DNA from: Rhodocyclaceae bacterium | GTDB lineage: Bacteria > Pseudomonadota > Gammaproteobacteria > Burkholderiales > Rhodocyclaceae | Length of the DNA stretch: 64,000 nt | Direction: 5' to 3' | Assembly (NCBI GenBank): GCA_006218025.1 | Contig: VBWA01000012.1 | Location: 58,528 to 122,527 of the forward strand | Shown: positions 1 through 8,974 of the stretch, piece by piece | How the letters are laid out: every line of letters begins with the position of its first letter | How positions within the stretch are numbered: the stretch's first letter is position 1 | Translations under genes and position numbers: made by a program | The notes under the pieces: model-generated | The model's input: only the letters and a program-made list of their open reading frames with translations | Told to the model about the DNA's origin: nothing | The model's database searches: none

Positions 1-26
1 CAGCCTGGTCTGGCTGGAATAGCGCC

Positions 27-32
27 TATAAT
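27..32 (+). promoter_or_regulatory. Perfect -10 box (TATAAT) close to the ZIP start codon
   Basis: TATAAT ends only 9 bases before the ATG at 42, so transcription would begin at or within a few bases of the start codon, giving an almost leaderless mRNA. No convincing -35 box is visible and the window edge limits the view upstream. Confidence 0.4.
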
Positions 33-41
33 TTCAGGCCC

Positions 42-833
42 ATGTCCGTTCTTTCCTGGATCATTGTCATGTCATTGGTCGGCGGCGCGCTGAGCGTTGC
101 CGCCGCCGCTGCATTTGCGTTCAGGGCGCGGTTGCAATGGGTGTCGCTGCTCATCAGCTATGCCATCGGCGCGCTGCTGGGGGCCTCATTTCTCGAAGTG
201 CTGCCGCATGCGATCACTGCCAGCGGCGATGCTTCGACCACGACGGCAACGGTGCTCGCCGGCATCCTGGCCTTCTTCGTCATGGAAAAACTGGTGCTGT
301 GGCGACATTGCCACGTCGAGGCCTGCGAAGGGCATGAGCCGCTGGTGCACACCCACGGCCATGAGCACGACCACGGCCGCAGCGGCCTGATGATCCTGGT
401 AGGCGATACCTTCCACAACTTTGTCGATGGCGTGCTGATCGCGGCGGCCTTCATGGAGGACGTGCGCCTCGGCATCGTCACCGCGCTGGCGATGATTGCG
501 CACGAGATTCCGCAGGAGGTCGGCGACTTCGTGATCCTGCTGCATTCGGGCTACTCCAAAGGGCGCGCGCTGGCCTTCAACCTGCTCTCCAGCCTGGCGA
601 CCATGGTGGGCGCGCTGCTGGCCTATGTGGCGCTGGGCCAGGTGCAAAGCGCCGTGCCGGTGCTGCTGGCGCTGGCGGCGGCGAGCATGATCTATGTCGC
701 CGTGGCCGATCTGATCCCGGGCCTGCACAAGCGCACCGAGCTGCGCGCCACGCTGCAGCAGGTGCTACTGATCGCGGCCGGCATCGGCACCATCGTTCTC
801 ACCCACCACATCGTCGACCGCTTCGCGGGCTAG
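42..833 (+). CDS. ZIP family divalent metal transporter
   Basis: This 263-residue polytopic inner-membrane protein belongs to the ZIP family, which moves zinc or other divalent metals into the cytoplasm. About eight hydrophobic segments are visible. Between TM3 and TM4 lies a histidine-rich loop (residues about 89-112, HTHGHEHDHG), typical of ZIP metal-binding loops. The family's conserved metal site is present as HNFVDG (about 125-130) in TM4 and HEIPQEVGD (about 154-162) in TM5. The start codon lies just downstream of a TATAAT box. The 3' end overlaps a small gene on the opposite strand. The metal cannot be told from sequence alone. Confidence 0.85.
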   Translation: MSVLSWIIVMSLVGGALSVAAAAAFAFRARLQWVSLLISYAIGALLGASFLEVLPHAITASGDASTTTATVLAGILAFFVMEKLVLWRHCHVEACEGHEPLVHTHGHEHDHGRSGLMILVGDTFHNFVDGVLIAAAFMEDVRLGIVTALAMIAHEIPQEVGDFVILLHSGYSKGRALAFNLLSSLATMVGALLAYVALGQVQSAVPVLLALAAASMIYVAVADLIPGLHKRTELRATLQQVLLIAAGIGTIVLTHHIVDRFAG

Positions 834-992
834 GCGCTGCCTTCGTCGCTGCGGCGTGCCGAACAGCCACAGCAGCAAGGCCAGTGGCGCCGCTCCATAG
901 AGGACAAAGGTCAGCACGCCGGCGGTAAGATTCCCCTCCGTGGCCGCCATCAGGACGGTGACGTAAAGCCATCCGATTGCGATTACATACAT
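765..992 (-). CDS. Small conserved membrane protein
   Basis: This 75-residue protein begins MYVIAIGWLYVTVLMAATE and has two hydrophobic segments (about residues 2-18 and 25-43), followed by a basic motif GTPQRRRQR that would stay in the cytoplasm. Small proteins of this shape occur in many betaproteobacteria and have no assigned function. Its last 69 bases run antisense to the end of the ZIP gene, which explains the unusual C-terminal tail. It is divergent from phaC. It is real rather than a shadow because its hydrophobic pattern extends through the non-overlapping part. Confidence 0.55.
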   Translation of the reverse strand: MYVIAIGWLYVTVLMAATEGNLTAGVLTFVLYGAAPLALLLWLFGTPQRRRQRLAREAVDDVVGENDGADAGRDQ

Positions 993-1029
993 GGGCCAAT
1001 TTTACGGGCAAGGATCGGCCGAGTCCGGC

Positions 1030-1058
1030 TTGACACCGTTTATTGTGCAGTGCAAAAT
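1030..1058 (+). promoter_or_regulatory. Candidate sigma-70 promoter of phaC with overlapping TGCA-N-TGCA operator
   Basis: A perfect -35 box TTGACA (1030-1035) is followed after 17 bases by CAAAAT (1053-1058), a 4/6 match to the -10 consensus. The spacer and -10 overlap TGCAGTGCA (1046-1054), an inverted repeat TGCA-N-TGCA. This resembles the TGC/GCA palindromes bound by PhaR repressors. A phaR gene lies 3.5 kb downstream, so autogenous control of the pha cluster is plausible but inferred. Confidence 0.5.
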
Positions 1059-1082
1059 CGAACCCGTTTTCAGGAGCCGTCG

Positions 1083-2813
1083 ATGTTATCCCCCCCCGAG
1101 CAGAATGATCCAGTGCAAGCCATGTTTCAGGCGGGAAGTGCCATGGCCAAAGGCTTCAGCGAGTTTCTCGCCCAGCAGCAGGCGGCGGTCGCACCGGCCG
1201 GGGTGAATCCCGCGGCGTGGAACGCCGAGTCGGCAGAACTCAAGAAACTGCAGCAGGAATGGATGGAGCGCCACGCCCAGCTCTGGCAAGGCATGCTGGG
1301 CAAGGCTCCCGACCAGCCGGCGCCGCTGGTGGCCGTGCCGCCCCCAGGCGACAAGCGCTTCGACCATCCGGCATGGGCCGAGAGCCCGGTGTATGACTAT
1401 CTGCGCCAGGCCTATCTGATCAATGCCGAGTACATGAAGCGCATGGCCGAGGCGGCGCCCGTGACCGACGGCCAGGCGAAGAACCGCATGCGTTTCCTGA
1501 CGCGGCAAATGGTCGACGCGATGGCGCCGTCCAACTACCTCGCGACCAATCCCGAGTTCGTCAAGAAGGCGCTCGAAACCAACGGCAGCAGCATCCAGCA
1601 GGGCATACAGAATCTGCTCGGCGATTTGGAGAAGGGCCGCATTTCGATGACCGACGACAGCGCCTTCGAGGTCGGCCGCAACCTGGCCGTCACGCCCGGG
1701 GCGGTGGTGTTCGAAAACGAACTGATGCAGCTCATCCAGTATTCGCCGACCACCGACAAGGTCGCGGAGCGGCCCTTCCTGATGGTGCCGCCCTGCATCA
1801 ACAAGTACTACATCCTCGATTTGCAACCGGAAAATTCGCTGGTGCGCTATGCGGTGGAGCAGGGCAACACGGTGTTCCTGGTTTCCTGGCGCAACGTGCA
1901 GGCCGACCTCGGGCATCTGACCTGGGACGATTACATCGAGAAGGGCGCGCTGACCGCAATCAAGGCGGTGCAGGACATCTGCAAGGTCAAGCAGATCAAC
2001 GCCCTGGGCTTCTGCGTCGGCGGCACGATACTCGGCGCCGCGCTTTCCGTCGCGCGCATTCGCGGCGAAAATCCGGTGGCCTCGCTCACGCTGCTGACCA
2101 CGCTGCTGGATTTCTCCGAAACCGGCGAGATCGGCTACTTCATCGACGAGACGGCGGTTCAGGCGCGCGAGGCCAGCATCGGCAAGGGCGGCCTGCTGCG
2201 CGGCAGCGAGTTGGCCTCGGTGTTTTCGGCGCTGCGCGCCAACGACCTGATCTGGCAATACGTGGTGGGCAACTACCTCAAGGGCACCAAGCCGCCGGCC
2301 TTCGACCTGCTCTACTGGAATGCCGACGCGACCAATCTGCCCGGCCCCTTCCTCGCCTGGTATCTGCGCAACCTGTATCTCGAAAACAGCCTGCGGGTTC
2401 CCGGCAAGCTGGAAATGTGCGGCGTCAAGGCCGATCTCGGCCGGGTCGACGTGCCCGCATTCCTCTATGCGAGCCGCGAAGACCACATCGTGCCGTGGAA
2501 GACCTCCTATCAGACGCGCAGCCTGCTCGGCGGCGAAACGACTTTCGTCCTCGGCGCCTCGGGGCACATTGCCGGCGTCATCAATCCGCCGGCGAAGAAC
2601 AAGCGCAGTCACTGGCTGAGCGACAGCAAGACCGCCAATGCCGATGAGTGGTTCGATGCCGCGACGGAAGTCAAAGGCAGCTGGTGGCCGGTGTGGGCGG
2701 AGTGGCTCAAGGGCCATGGCGGCAAGGAAGTTCCGGCGCGCGGAAAGCTGGGAAGCAAGGCCTATCCGCCAGGCGAGCCCGCTCCCGGGCGCTATGTCAA
2801 GGAAAAGGCATAA
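1083..2813 (+). CDS. phaC: Class I poly(3-hydroxyalkanoate) synthase
   Basis: PhaC polymerises (R)-3-hydroxyacyl-CoA (mainly C3-C5) into polyhydroxyalkanoate on the granule surface. At 576 residues the length fits class I synthases. The lipase-like box GFCVGGT carries the nucleophile Cys311; Asp467 (in REDHIVPW) and His495 (in GHIAGV) complete the triad with the spacing seen in class I enzymes. An in-frame ATG lies 33 bases upstream, but AGGAG seven bases before the ATG at 1083 supports the later start. The gene heads phaC-phaB-phaB-phaR; no thiolase (phaA) is in this window. Confidence 0.95.
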   Translation: MLSPPEQNDPVQAMFQAGSAMAKGFSEFLAQQQAAVAPAGVNPAAWNAESAELKKLQQEWMERHAQLWQGMLGKAPDQPAPLVAVPPPGDKRFDHPAWAESPVYDYLRQAYLINAEYMKRMAEAAPVTDGQAKNRMRFLTRQMVDAMAPSNYLATNPEFVKKALETNGSSIQQGIQNLLGDLEKGRISMTDDSAFEVGRNLAVTPGAVVFENELMQLIQYSPTTDKVAERPFLMVPPCINKYYILDLQPENSLVRYAVEQGNTVFLVSWRNVQADLGHLTWDDYIEKGALTAIKAVQDICKVKQINALGFCVGGTILGAALSVARIRGENPVASLTLLTTLLDFSETGEIGYFIDETAVQAREASIGKGGLLRGSELASVFSALRANDLIWQYVVGNYLKGTKPPAFDLLYWNADATNLPGPFLAWYLRNLYLENSLRVPGKLEMCGVKADLGRVDVPAFLYASREDHIVPWKTSYQTRSLLGGETTFVLGASGHIAGVINPPAKNKRSHWLSDSKTANADEWFDAATEVKGSWWPVWAEWLKGHGGKEVPARGKLGSKAYPPGEPAPGRYVKEKA

Positions 2814-2901
2814 TGAACAAGCCGGGTGTTTGCGAGGGGCGCGGCGACCGGCGTAGCGATGAAGATAACGCCCCAGCAACAACAACGAGAGGAGAAGCAA
2901 A

Positions 2902-3642
2902 ATGCTGCGAGTGGCACTGGTAACTGGCGGAATGGGCGGCCTCGGCGAGGCGATCTGCATCAAGCTGGCGGCGCTCGGCTACAAGGTGGTGACCACCTAC
3001 AGCCCCAGCAACACCAAGGCACACGAATGGCTGCGCACCATGAACGACATGGGCTACGGCTTCAAGGCCTATCCCTGTGACGTCGGTGACTTCGATTCGG
3101 CCAAGGCCTGCGTCGCGCAGGTGACCAAGGATGTCGGCGCGGTGGAAGTGCTGGTGAATAACGCCGGCATCACGCGCGACATGACATTCAAGAAAATGAC
3201 CAAGGCCGACTGGGATGCGGTGATTCACACCAATCTCGATTCCTGCTTCAACATGACCAAGCAGGTGATGGACGGCATGATGGAACGCGGCTGGGGTCGG
3301 GTCATCAACATCTCCTCGGTCAATGGACAGAAGGGCGCTTTCGGCCAGACCAACTATTCGGCGGCCAAGGCCGGCATGCACGGTTTCACCAAGGCGCTGG
3401 CGCTGGAAGTGGCGAAAAAGGGCGTCACGGTGAACACCATATCCCCGGGCTACATCGGCACCAAGATGGTCATGGCGATTCCGCAGGAAGTGCTGGAAAG
3501 CAAGATCCTGCCGCAGATTCCGCAATCGCGCCTGGGCAAGCCGGAAGAAGTTGCCGGCCTGGTGGCCTACCTGTCCTCGGAAGAGGCGGCCTTTGTTACC
3601 GGCGCCAACATCTCGATCAACGGTGGTCAGCACATGTACTGA
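2902..3642 (+). CDS. phaB: Acetoacetyl-CoA reductase, first copy
   Basis: This classical short-chain dehydrogenase (246 residues) reduces acetoacetyl-CoA to (R)-3-hydroxybutyryl-CoA with NADPH, providing the PhaC monomer. It shows the Rossmann motif TGGMGGLG near the N-terminus, NNAGITRD (about 87-94), and the catalytic YSAAK with Tyr152 and Lys156. A strong GAGAGGAG ribosome site precedes the ATG. It lies 88 bases after phaC and is followed by a second, closely related phaB. Confidence 0.93.
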   Translation: MLRVALVTGGMGGLGEAICIKLAALGYKVVTTYSPSNTKAHEWLRTMNDMGYGFKAYPCDVGDFDSAKACVAQVTKDVGAVEVLVNNAGITRDMTFKKMTKADWDAVIHTNLDSCFNMTKQVMDGMMERGWGRVINISSVNGQKGAFGQTNYSAAKAGMHGFTKALALEVAKKGVTVNTISPGYIGTKMVMAIPQEVLESKILPQIPQSRLGKPEEVAGLVAYLSSEEAAFVTGANISINGGQHMY

Positions 3643-3723
3643 TCCACGCCGGGCGCCAGGCTGCGGCTTGCAGCGCGCCTGCCGCCCGCAAAGGTTTTTT
3701 AGTCGTTATAGGAAGTTTCAGAA

Positions 3724-4464
3724 ATGGCAAAACGAATTGCATTGGTAACGGGCGCAATGGGAGGCCTGGGCACAGCGATCTGCAAGGCGCTGTCGCAAAG
3801 CGGATTCACCGTGGTGGCGAACTGCCTGCCCAATTTCCCGCCCAAGGACGAGTGGCTGGCCAAAATGAAGAGCGACGGTTTCGAATTCATCGTCGCCGAG
3901 GCCGATGTCACCGATTACGATGGCTGTGCCGCGATGGTCAGGAAGATCGAAGCTGAAGTCGGCCCGATCGACGTGCTGGTGAACAACGCCGGCATCACGC
4001 GCGACGCCGTGTTCAAGAAGATGGACAAGGGCCAGTGGGATGCGGTGCTGTCCACCAACCTCGACTCGGTGTTCAACGTGACCCATCAGGTGTTGACCGG
4101 CATGGCCGATCGGGGCTGGGGCCGCGTCATCAACATGTCATCGGTGAATGGCATCAAGGGGCAGTTCGGCCAGGCCAACTACTCCGCGGCGAAGGCCGGC
4201 ATTCTCGGCTTCACCCGCGCCATCGCCGCCGAAGTGGCAAAGAAGGGTGTCACGGTCAACGCGATCGCCCCCGGCTATATCGGTACCGACATGGTCATGG
4301 CGATCAAGCAGGAAGTGCGCGATTCGATCGTGGCGACCATTCCGGTGGGCCGCCTGGGCAAGCCGGAAGAAATCGGCGCCCTGTGCGCCTATCTGGTGTC
4401 CGACCTTGCCGGCTACATGACCGGCGCCACGTTGAACATCAATGGCGGCTTGCATTACTGCTGA
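3724..4464 (+). CDS. phaB: Acetoacetyl-CoA reductase, second copy
   Basis: It has the same length (246 residues) and architecture as the preceding gene: TGAMGGLG cofactor motif, NNAGITRD, and YSAAK with Tyr152/Lys156, so it should catalyse the same reduction. The two proteins are clearly paralogous but differ throughout, most visibly at residues about 30-60 and in the C-terminal third. The duplication is therefore not recent, or the copies have diverged in cofactor or substrate preference. It ends before a pair of hairpins and phaR. Confidence 0.92.
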   Translation: MAKRIALVTGAMGGLGTAICKALSQSGFTVVANCLPNFPPKDEWLAKMKSDGFEFIVAEADVTDYDGCAAMVRKIEAEVGPIDVLVNNAGITRDAVFKKMDKGQWDAVLSTNLDSVFNVTHQVLTGMADRGWGRVINMSSVNGIKGQFGQANYSAAKAGILGFTRAIAAEVAKKGVTVNAIAPGYIGTDMVMAIKQEVRDSIVATIPVGRLGKPEEIGALCAYLVSDLAGYMTGATLNINGGLHYC

Positions 4465-4466
4465 AC

Positions 4467-4506
4467 CTGCCTGATTCAGGCAGACTGGCCCCCCGCCGCG
4501 GCGGGG
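4467..4506 (+). terminator. Two adjacent hairpins between phaB and phaR
   Basis: CTGCCTGA (4467-4474) pairs with TCAGGCAG (4476-4483), directly after the phaB stop. CCCCGCCG/CGGCGGGG (4491-4506) is a perfect 16-bp palindrome. There is no T-tract, so this is either a weak or Rho-assisted terminator or an mRNA-stabilising structure. A TACAAT box at 4531-4536 could start separate phaR transcription. Confidence 0.4.
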
Positions 4507-4557
4507 AGGTCGTTTCTACTGCCGTGGTAGTACAATGATTCGATGGAGGAAAATACA

Positions 4558-5106
4558 ATGGCCGCACAGAGCCGTCTCATCAAGAAATATCCGAATCGCC
4601 GCCTGTATGACACCCGCACCAGCACCTACATCACGCTGGCCGATATCAAGGAACTGGTCCTGGCTCACGAGGCGTTTCAGGTCGTCGACGCCAAGTCCGG
4701 CGACGATCTGACGCGGGCCATCCTGTTGCAGGTCATCCTCGAAGAAGAGGCCGGCGGTGCGCCGATGTTCTCTTCGGAGCTGCTGTCGCAGATGATCCGC
4801 TTCTACGGCAATGCGATGCAGGGCATGATGGGCAACTACATCGAGAACAACATCAAGTCCTTCACCGAGGTGCAATCCAAGCTCAAGGAACAGGCCAAGG
4901 CGCTGTATGGCGAAACCCCGGGCGACAGCCAGGATCTCTGGGCGCAGTTCCTCAAGTTTCAGGGACCGGCCATGCAGCACATGATGGGCACCTACGTCGA
5001 GCAGAGCCAGAAAATGTTCCAGCAGATGCAGGACACCATGCAGGAACAGACGCGCAAGATATTCCCCGGCATCTACGTCAAGCCCGAAGAAACCGAGAAG
5101 AAGTAG
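4558..5106 (+). CDS. phaR: Polyhydroxyalkanoate synthesis repressor PhaR
   Basis: PhaR is a DNA- and PHB-binding repressor of phasin and pha genes; granule formation titrates it off DNA. The N-terminal PHB_acc_N DNA-binding domain is obvious ([14 protein letters not shown], then STYITLADI). A central PHB accumulation domain follows, and the C-terminus is methionine/glutamine rich ([10 protein letters not shown]) and probably coiled-coil. An ATG at 4543 is in frame, but GGAGGA eight bases before the ATG at 4558 favours the shorter 182-residue product. It sits last in the pha cluster. Confidence 0.92.
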   Translation: MAAQSRLIKKYPNRRLYDTRTSTYITLADIKELVLAHEAFQVVDAKSGDDLTRAILLQVILEEEAGGAPMFSSELLSQMIRFYGNAMQGMMGNYIENNIKSFTEVQSKLKEQAKALYGETPGDSQDLWAQFLKFQGPAMQHMMGTYVEQSQKMFQQMQDTMQEQTRKIFPGIYVKPEETEKK

Positions 5107-5108
5107 TT

Positions 5109-6461
5109 TTGGCAACGCGACGCAAGACCAAGGCGCCGACAGTCGGCTTCGTGTCGCTGGGGTGCCCCAAGGCGGCGTCCGACGCGGAACAGATCCTGAC
5201 CCGGCTGCGCGCCGAGGGTTACGAAATCTCCGGCAGCTATGACGGCGCCGATCTCGTGGTGGTCAATACCTGCGGCTTCATCGATGCGGCGGTCGAGGAA
5301 TCGCTCGACGCCATCGGCGAGGCCTTGGCCGAAAACGGCAAGGTGATCGTCACCGGCTGCCTCGGCGCCAAGAAGGACGCGGCGGGCAACGACATCGTGC
5401 GCGCCGTGCACCCCAAGGTACTCGCGGTCACCGGGCCGCATGCCATGGCGGAAGTCATGGCGGCCGTGCATCTGCATCTGCCTCCGCTGCATGATCCCTT
5501 CGTCGATCTGGTGCCGCCGCAGGGCATACGCCTGACGCCGGATCACTACGCCTACCTGAAGATATCCGAAGGCTGCAATCATCGCTGCACCTTCTGCATC
5601 ATTCCTTCGCTGCGCGGCGACCTGGTGTCGCGTCCGATCGGCGAGGTGCTGCGCGAAGCCGAAGTGCTTGCGGAGGCCGGCGTCAAGGAACTGCTGGTGA
5701 TCTCGCAAGACACCAGCGCCTACGGCGTCGACGTGAAATACCGCACCGGCTTCTGGGGCGGCAAGCCGGTGAAGACGCGGCTCTACGAGTTGTGCAGCGA
5801 ACTGGGCAAGCTCGGCCTGTGGGTGCGCCTGCATTACGTCTATCCCTATCCCAGCGTCGATGACCTGATTCCGCTGATGGCCGAAGGCAAGATCCTCCCT
5901 TACCTCGACGCCCCCTTCCAGCATGCCAGCTCACGCATTCTCAAACTGATGAAGCGTCCCGCCTCGGCAGAAAAGGTGCTCGACCGCATCGCCGCCTGGC
6001 GCCGCGAAGTGCCCGATCTGACGATACGCAGCACCTTCATCACCGGCTTTCCCGGCGAGACCGAGACCGAGTTCAACGAACTGCTCGATTTCCTCGACGA
6101 GGCCCAACTCGACCGCGTCGGCGCCTTCTCATACTCGCCCGTCGAAGGTGCCACGGCCAACCAGTTGCCCGGCGCCCTGCCGGAGGAAGTGCGTGAAGAG
6201 CGCAAGGCGCGCCTCCTGCGCCATCAGGAAGACATTTCCACGCAGCGGCTGGAAAGAAAGATCGGCCGCCGCATCAAGGTGCTGGTCGACGACATCGACG
6301 AAGAAGGCGCCATCGCCCGCTCGGAAGGCGACGCGCCGGATGTCGATGGCCTGGTGTACATCACGGACGGCCACGATCTGGAGATCGGCGAATTTGCCGA
6401 AGTCAGCGTCATCGACTGCGATGTGCACGACCTCTACGCGACCCTCGCCGCCTCCGAGTAG
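5109..6461 (+). CDS. rimO: Ribosomal protein S12 methylthiotransferase RimO
   Basis: RimO adds a methylthio group to the conserved aspartate of ribosomal protein S12 using two Fe-S clusters and SAM. The 450-residue protein has the N-terminal UPF0004 domain ([21 protein letters not shown] cysteines). It has the radical-SAM motif CNHRCTFC with Cys156, Cys160 and Cys163, and a C-terminal TRAM domain. The start is a TTG two bases after the phaR stop, since the family's N-terminus begins here; no in-frame ATG fits. Translational coupling to phaR is likely. Confidence 0.93.
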   Translation: MATRRKTKAPTVGFVSLGCPKAASDAEQILTRLRAEGYEISGSYDGADLVVVNTCGFIDAAVEESLDAIGEALAENGKVIVTGCLGAKKDAAGNDIVRAVHPKVLAVTGPHAMAEVMAAVHLHLPPLHDPFVDLVPPQGIRLTPDHYAYLKISEGCNHRCTFCIIPSLRGDLVSRPIGEVLREAEVLAEAGVKELLVISQDTSAYGVDVKYRTGFWGGKPVKTRLYELCSELGKLGLWVRLHYVYPYPSVDDLIPLMAEGKILPYLDAPFQHASSRILKLMKRPASAEKVLDRIAAWRREVPDLTIRSTFITGFPGETETEFNELLDFLDEAQLDRVGAFSYSPVEGATANQLPGALPEEVREERKARLLRHQEDISTQRLERKIGRRIKVLVDDIDEEGAIARSEGDAPDVDGLVYITDGHDLEIGEFAEVSVIDCDVHDLYATLAASE

Positions 6462-6473
6462 TCCAACACAGCC

Positions 6474-7358
6474 ATGAAGCCGAAGCTGGGTCTCGCCCTC
6501 GGTAGCGGTTCGGCGCGCGGCTGGGCCCATATCGGCGTCATCCGGGCGCTGGCGGAAGCCGGCTATGTGCCGGATGTCGTTGCCGGCTGCTCGATCGGCG
6601 CCTTCGTCGGCGCCGCCTATGCCGACGGCGACCTGGACAAGCTGGAGGATTGGGTCCAAGGCCTGGAGTGGAAAGAGGTCCTCAGCCTGCTCGATGTCAG
6701 TTTCTCGGGTGGCCTGTTCAAGGGCGAAAAGCTCGTCGCATTCTTCCAGCGGCATTTCGTCGACAAGGATTTTTCGAGCCTGCCCATTCCTTTTTCCTGT
6801 GTCGCCACCGACCTCGCCACCGGACGCGAGATCTGGCTGCGCGAGGGTTCGGTGGCCAGCGCAGTGCGCGCCTCGATCGCCTTGCCCGGCCTGTTTACTC
6901 CGGTCGTCCGCGATGACCGCCTGCTGGTCGATGGCGGCCTGGTCAACCCGGTTCCGGTGTCGCTGTGCCGGGCCATGGGCGCCGATGTCGTGATCGCCGT
7001 GGATCTGGGTTCGGATCGGGTCGGCAGCAGTCTGCGCCACAAGCCGGCCGCGAAGACAAGCGCGGACGGGCAGGAGCCGGGCTGGACGGGCCGTATGCGC
7101 AAGACCTTCAGCCGGCCGCGTCTGAGCAACGGCGATCTGCTGCCGTCGATGGCCGGCGTCATGTCGACCGGCATCCACATCATGCAGATGCGCATCGCCC
7201 GCAGCCGCCTCGCCGGCGAGCCGGCCGACGTGTTGCTGGCGCCGCGCCTCGGCCATCTGGCGCTGATGGATTACCATCGCGGGACCGAAGCCATCGAGGA
7301 AGGGCGCGCTGCCGTGATCCGCATGTTGCCGTCCATCGAGCACGCCCTGTCGGCATGA
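6474..7358 (+). CDS. Patatin-like phospholipase (RssA-type)
   Basis: This is a predicted cytoplasmic serine esterase of the patatin family, 294 residues. It shows the oxyanion loop GSGSARGWAHIG near the N-terminus, the nucleophile motif GCSIG (about 41-45), and the catalytic DGG motif (about 153-155), which make up the patatin Ser-Asp dyad. It resembles RssA of gammaproteobacteria, whose substrate is unknown. It begins 12 bases after rimO and its stop overlaps the start of the next gene (ATGA), so all three may be co-transcribed. Confidence 0.85.
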   Translation: MKPKLGLALGSGSARGWAHIGVIRALAEAGYVPDVVAGCSIGAFVGAAYADGDLDKLEDWVQGLEWKEVLSLLDVSFSGGLFKGEKLVAFFQRHFVDKDFSSLPIPFSCVATDLATGREIWLREGSVASAVRASIALPGLFTPVVRDDRLLVDGGLVNPVPVSLCRAMGADVVIAVDLGSDRVGSSLRHKPAAKTSADGQEPGWTGRMRKTFSRPRLSNGDLLPSMAGVMSTGIHIMQMRIARSRLAGEPADVLLAPRLGHLALMDYHRGTEAIEEGRAAVIRMLPSIEHALSA

Positions 7359-8749
7359 ACGAGCTGATCGACGAATTGCGCCGCCTGCTGGGTGAGCGCC
7401 ATGTGCTGACCGCAGCCGGGGATGTCGCCTCGTATTGCACCGACTGGCGTGGCCGCTACACGGGCAGTGCGCCATGCGTGGCGCTGCCGGGCAGCACCGA
7501 GGAAGTCGCCGCCGTGGTGCGCGCCTGCGCCGTCCGCGGCGCCGCTATGGTGCCGCAGGGCGGCAATACGGGTCTGTGTGGCGGAGCGACGCCGATCGGC
7601 GGTGAAGTGGTGGTCAACCTGCGGCGCATGAACCGCATCCGCGCCATCGATGCCGACAACAATTCGATGACCGTCGAGGCCGGCTGCACGCTGCAGGCGG
7701 TGCAGGAAGCCGCGGCGGAGGCGGATCGCCTGTTCCCGCTGTCGCTCGCGGCCGAGGGCAGCGCGACGATCGGCGGCAATCTGTCGACCAACGCCGGAGG
7801 CGTGCAGGTGCTGCGCTACGGCAATGCCCGCGAACTGACGCTGGGCCTCGAAGTGGTGCTCGCCGACGGCCGCATCTGGAACGGCCTGCGATCCCTGCGC
7901 AAGGACAACACCGGCTACGACTTGAAGCACCTGTTCATCGGCGCCGAAGGCACCCTGGGCCTGATTACGGCAGCCACCCTGAAGCTGTTTTCGCGGCCGC
8001 GCGCGCACGCCACCGCCTGGGTGGCGGTGCCCGATCCCGCCGCTGCCGTGCGCCTGCTGGGGCGCCTGCGCGACGCGGCCGGCGACAACGTGACGGCCTT
8101 CGAAATCGTCGGCCGCCCGGCCCTCGAACTTGTCCTCAAACACATCCCGAATGCGCGCGATCCGCTGCTCGGCAAGCCCGCATGGCAGGTGCTGATCGAA
8201 CTCAGTGGATCGCGCGACGATCTGTCCGCCACCCTGGAGCAGGCGCTGGAAGCGGCTGCCGAAGACGGCATCGTCGACGATGCCGTGCTGGCCGCGAGCG
8301 GGGCGCAGACGGCCGCGCTGTGGGCGCTGCGCGAAAACGTCTCCGAGGCGCAGAAGATCGAGGGCGTTTCGATCAAGCACGACATCGCCGTGCCCGTCTC
8401 GCGCATCGCCGAGTTCATCGCGCGCGCCGATGCCGCCCTGCAGGCGGCGTTTCCGCAGGTGCGCATCGTCTGCTTCGGCCACATCGGCGACGGCAACCTG
8501 CATTACAACCAGTCGCGGCCCGATGCCCAGTCGAACAGCGAATTCATCGCGCAGACCGGCGCGGTGAATCGCATCGTGCATGACCTGGTGCATGAACTCG
8601 GCGGCTCGATTTCCGCCGAACACGGGCTGGGGCAGCTGAAGCGCGAGGAAGTGCTGCGCTACAAGAGCGCGACCGAGATGGACATGATGCGCGCGGTCAA
8701 ACAGGCCCTCGACCCGCGCGGCCTGATGAATCCCGGCAAACTGCTTTAA
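7355..8749 (+). CDS. FAD-binding oxidase of the GlcD / D-2-hydroxyacid dehydrogenase type
   Basis: This 464-residue flavoprotein of the VAO/PCMH family oxidises a D-2-hydroxy acid (glycolate, D-lactate or D-2-hydroxyglutarate are candidates). The N-terminal FAD domain carries PQGGNTGLCGGATP and the GNLSTNAGG and GAEGTLG nucleotide-contact motifs. The C-terminal FAD-oxidase domain has CFGHIGDGNLHYN and ends with the family signature DPRGLMNPGKLL. The ATG at 7355 overlaps the stop of the patatin gene and begins the recognisable domain. The exact substrate cannot be assigned. Confidence 0.88.
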   Translation: MNELIDELRRLLGERHVLTAAGDVASYCTDWRGRYTGSAPCVALPGSTEEVAAVVRACAVRGAAMVPQGGNTGLCGGATPIGGEVVVNLRRMNRIRAIDADNNSMTVEAGCTLQAVQEAAAEADRLFPLSLAAEGSATIGGNLSTNAGGVQVLRYGNARELTLGLEVVLADGRIWNGLRSLRKDNTGYDLKHLFIGAEGTLGLITAATLKLFSRPRAHATAWVAVPDPAAAVRLLGRLRDAAGDNVTAFEIVGRPALELVLKHIPNARDPLLGKPAWQVLIELSGSRDDLSATLEQALEAAAEDGIVDDAVLAASGAQTAALWALRENVSEAQKIEGVSIKHDIAVPVSRIAEFIARADAALQAAFPQVRIVCFGHIGDGNLHYNQSRPDAQSNSEFIAQTGAVNRIVHDLVHELGGSISAEHGLGQLKREEVLRYKSATEMDMMRAVKQALDPRGLMNPGKLL

Positions 8750-8766
8750 AAAGTCGAAACAGGGGC

Positions 8767-8795
8767 TTTACATGCAGGCCCTGCCTACCTATAAT
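8767..8795 (+). promoter_or_regulatory. Near-consensus sigma-70 promoter of the tRNA locus
   Basis: TTTACA (8767-8772), a 17-base spacer and a perfect TATAAT (8790-8795) are followed by a GC-rich discriminator GCGCGC, as expected for a growth-rate-controlled stable-RNA promoter. Transcription would start about six bases before the tRNA-Ala sequence. Confidence 0.8.
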
Positions 8796-8809
8796 GCGCG
8801 CTCTCTTGT

Positions 8810-8868
<59 letters not shown>

Positions 8869-8927
8869 GCCTAGGACAATACCCTTTCACGGTATGAACC
8901 CGGGTTCGAATCCCGGTGGGGTCGCCA
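8869..8927 (+). pseudogene. 3' portion of tRNA-Glu (anticodon UUC), lacking its 5' end
   Basis: The sequence starts in the D-loop (GCCTAGGACA) and continues with anticodon stem ATACC/GGTAT around loop CTTTCAC (anticodon TTC). The T-arm CCGGG-TTCGAAT-CCCGG, acceptor 3' strand TGGGGTC, discriminator G and encoded CCA (8925-8927) follow. The 5' acceptor strand (expected GACCCCA) and the first half of the D-arm are absent. It is joined without spacer to the tRNA-Ala fragment. Confidence 0.85.
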
Positions 8928-8940
8928 GCATCAAACAAAA

Positions 8941-8974
8941 ACGGGTGCCTGATTTCAGGCACCCGTTTTTGTTT
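8941..8974 (+). terminator. Strong Rho-independent terminator, probably bidirectional
   Basis: ACGGGTGCCTGA (8941-8952) pairs perfectly with TCAGGCACCCGT (8955-8966) and is followed by TTTTTGTTT. An A-rich run (8933-8940) precedes the stem, so it also works for cobC transcription coming from the right. Confidence 0.9.

Noticed and set aside
1086..2963. Long minus-strand open frame opposite phaC
   Set aside because: Shadow of phaC codon bias; no recognisable domain and no ribosome site.
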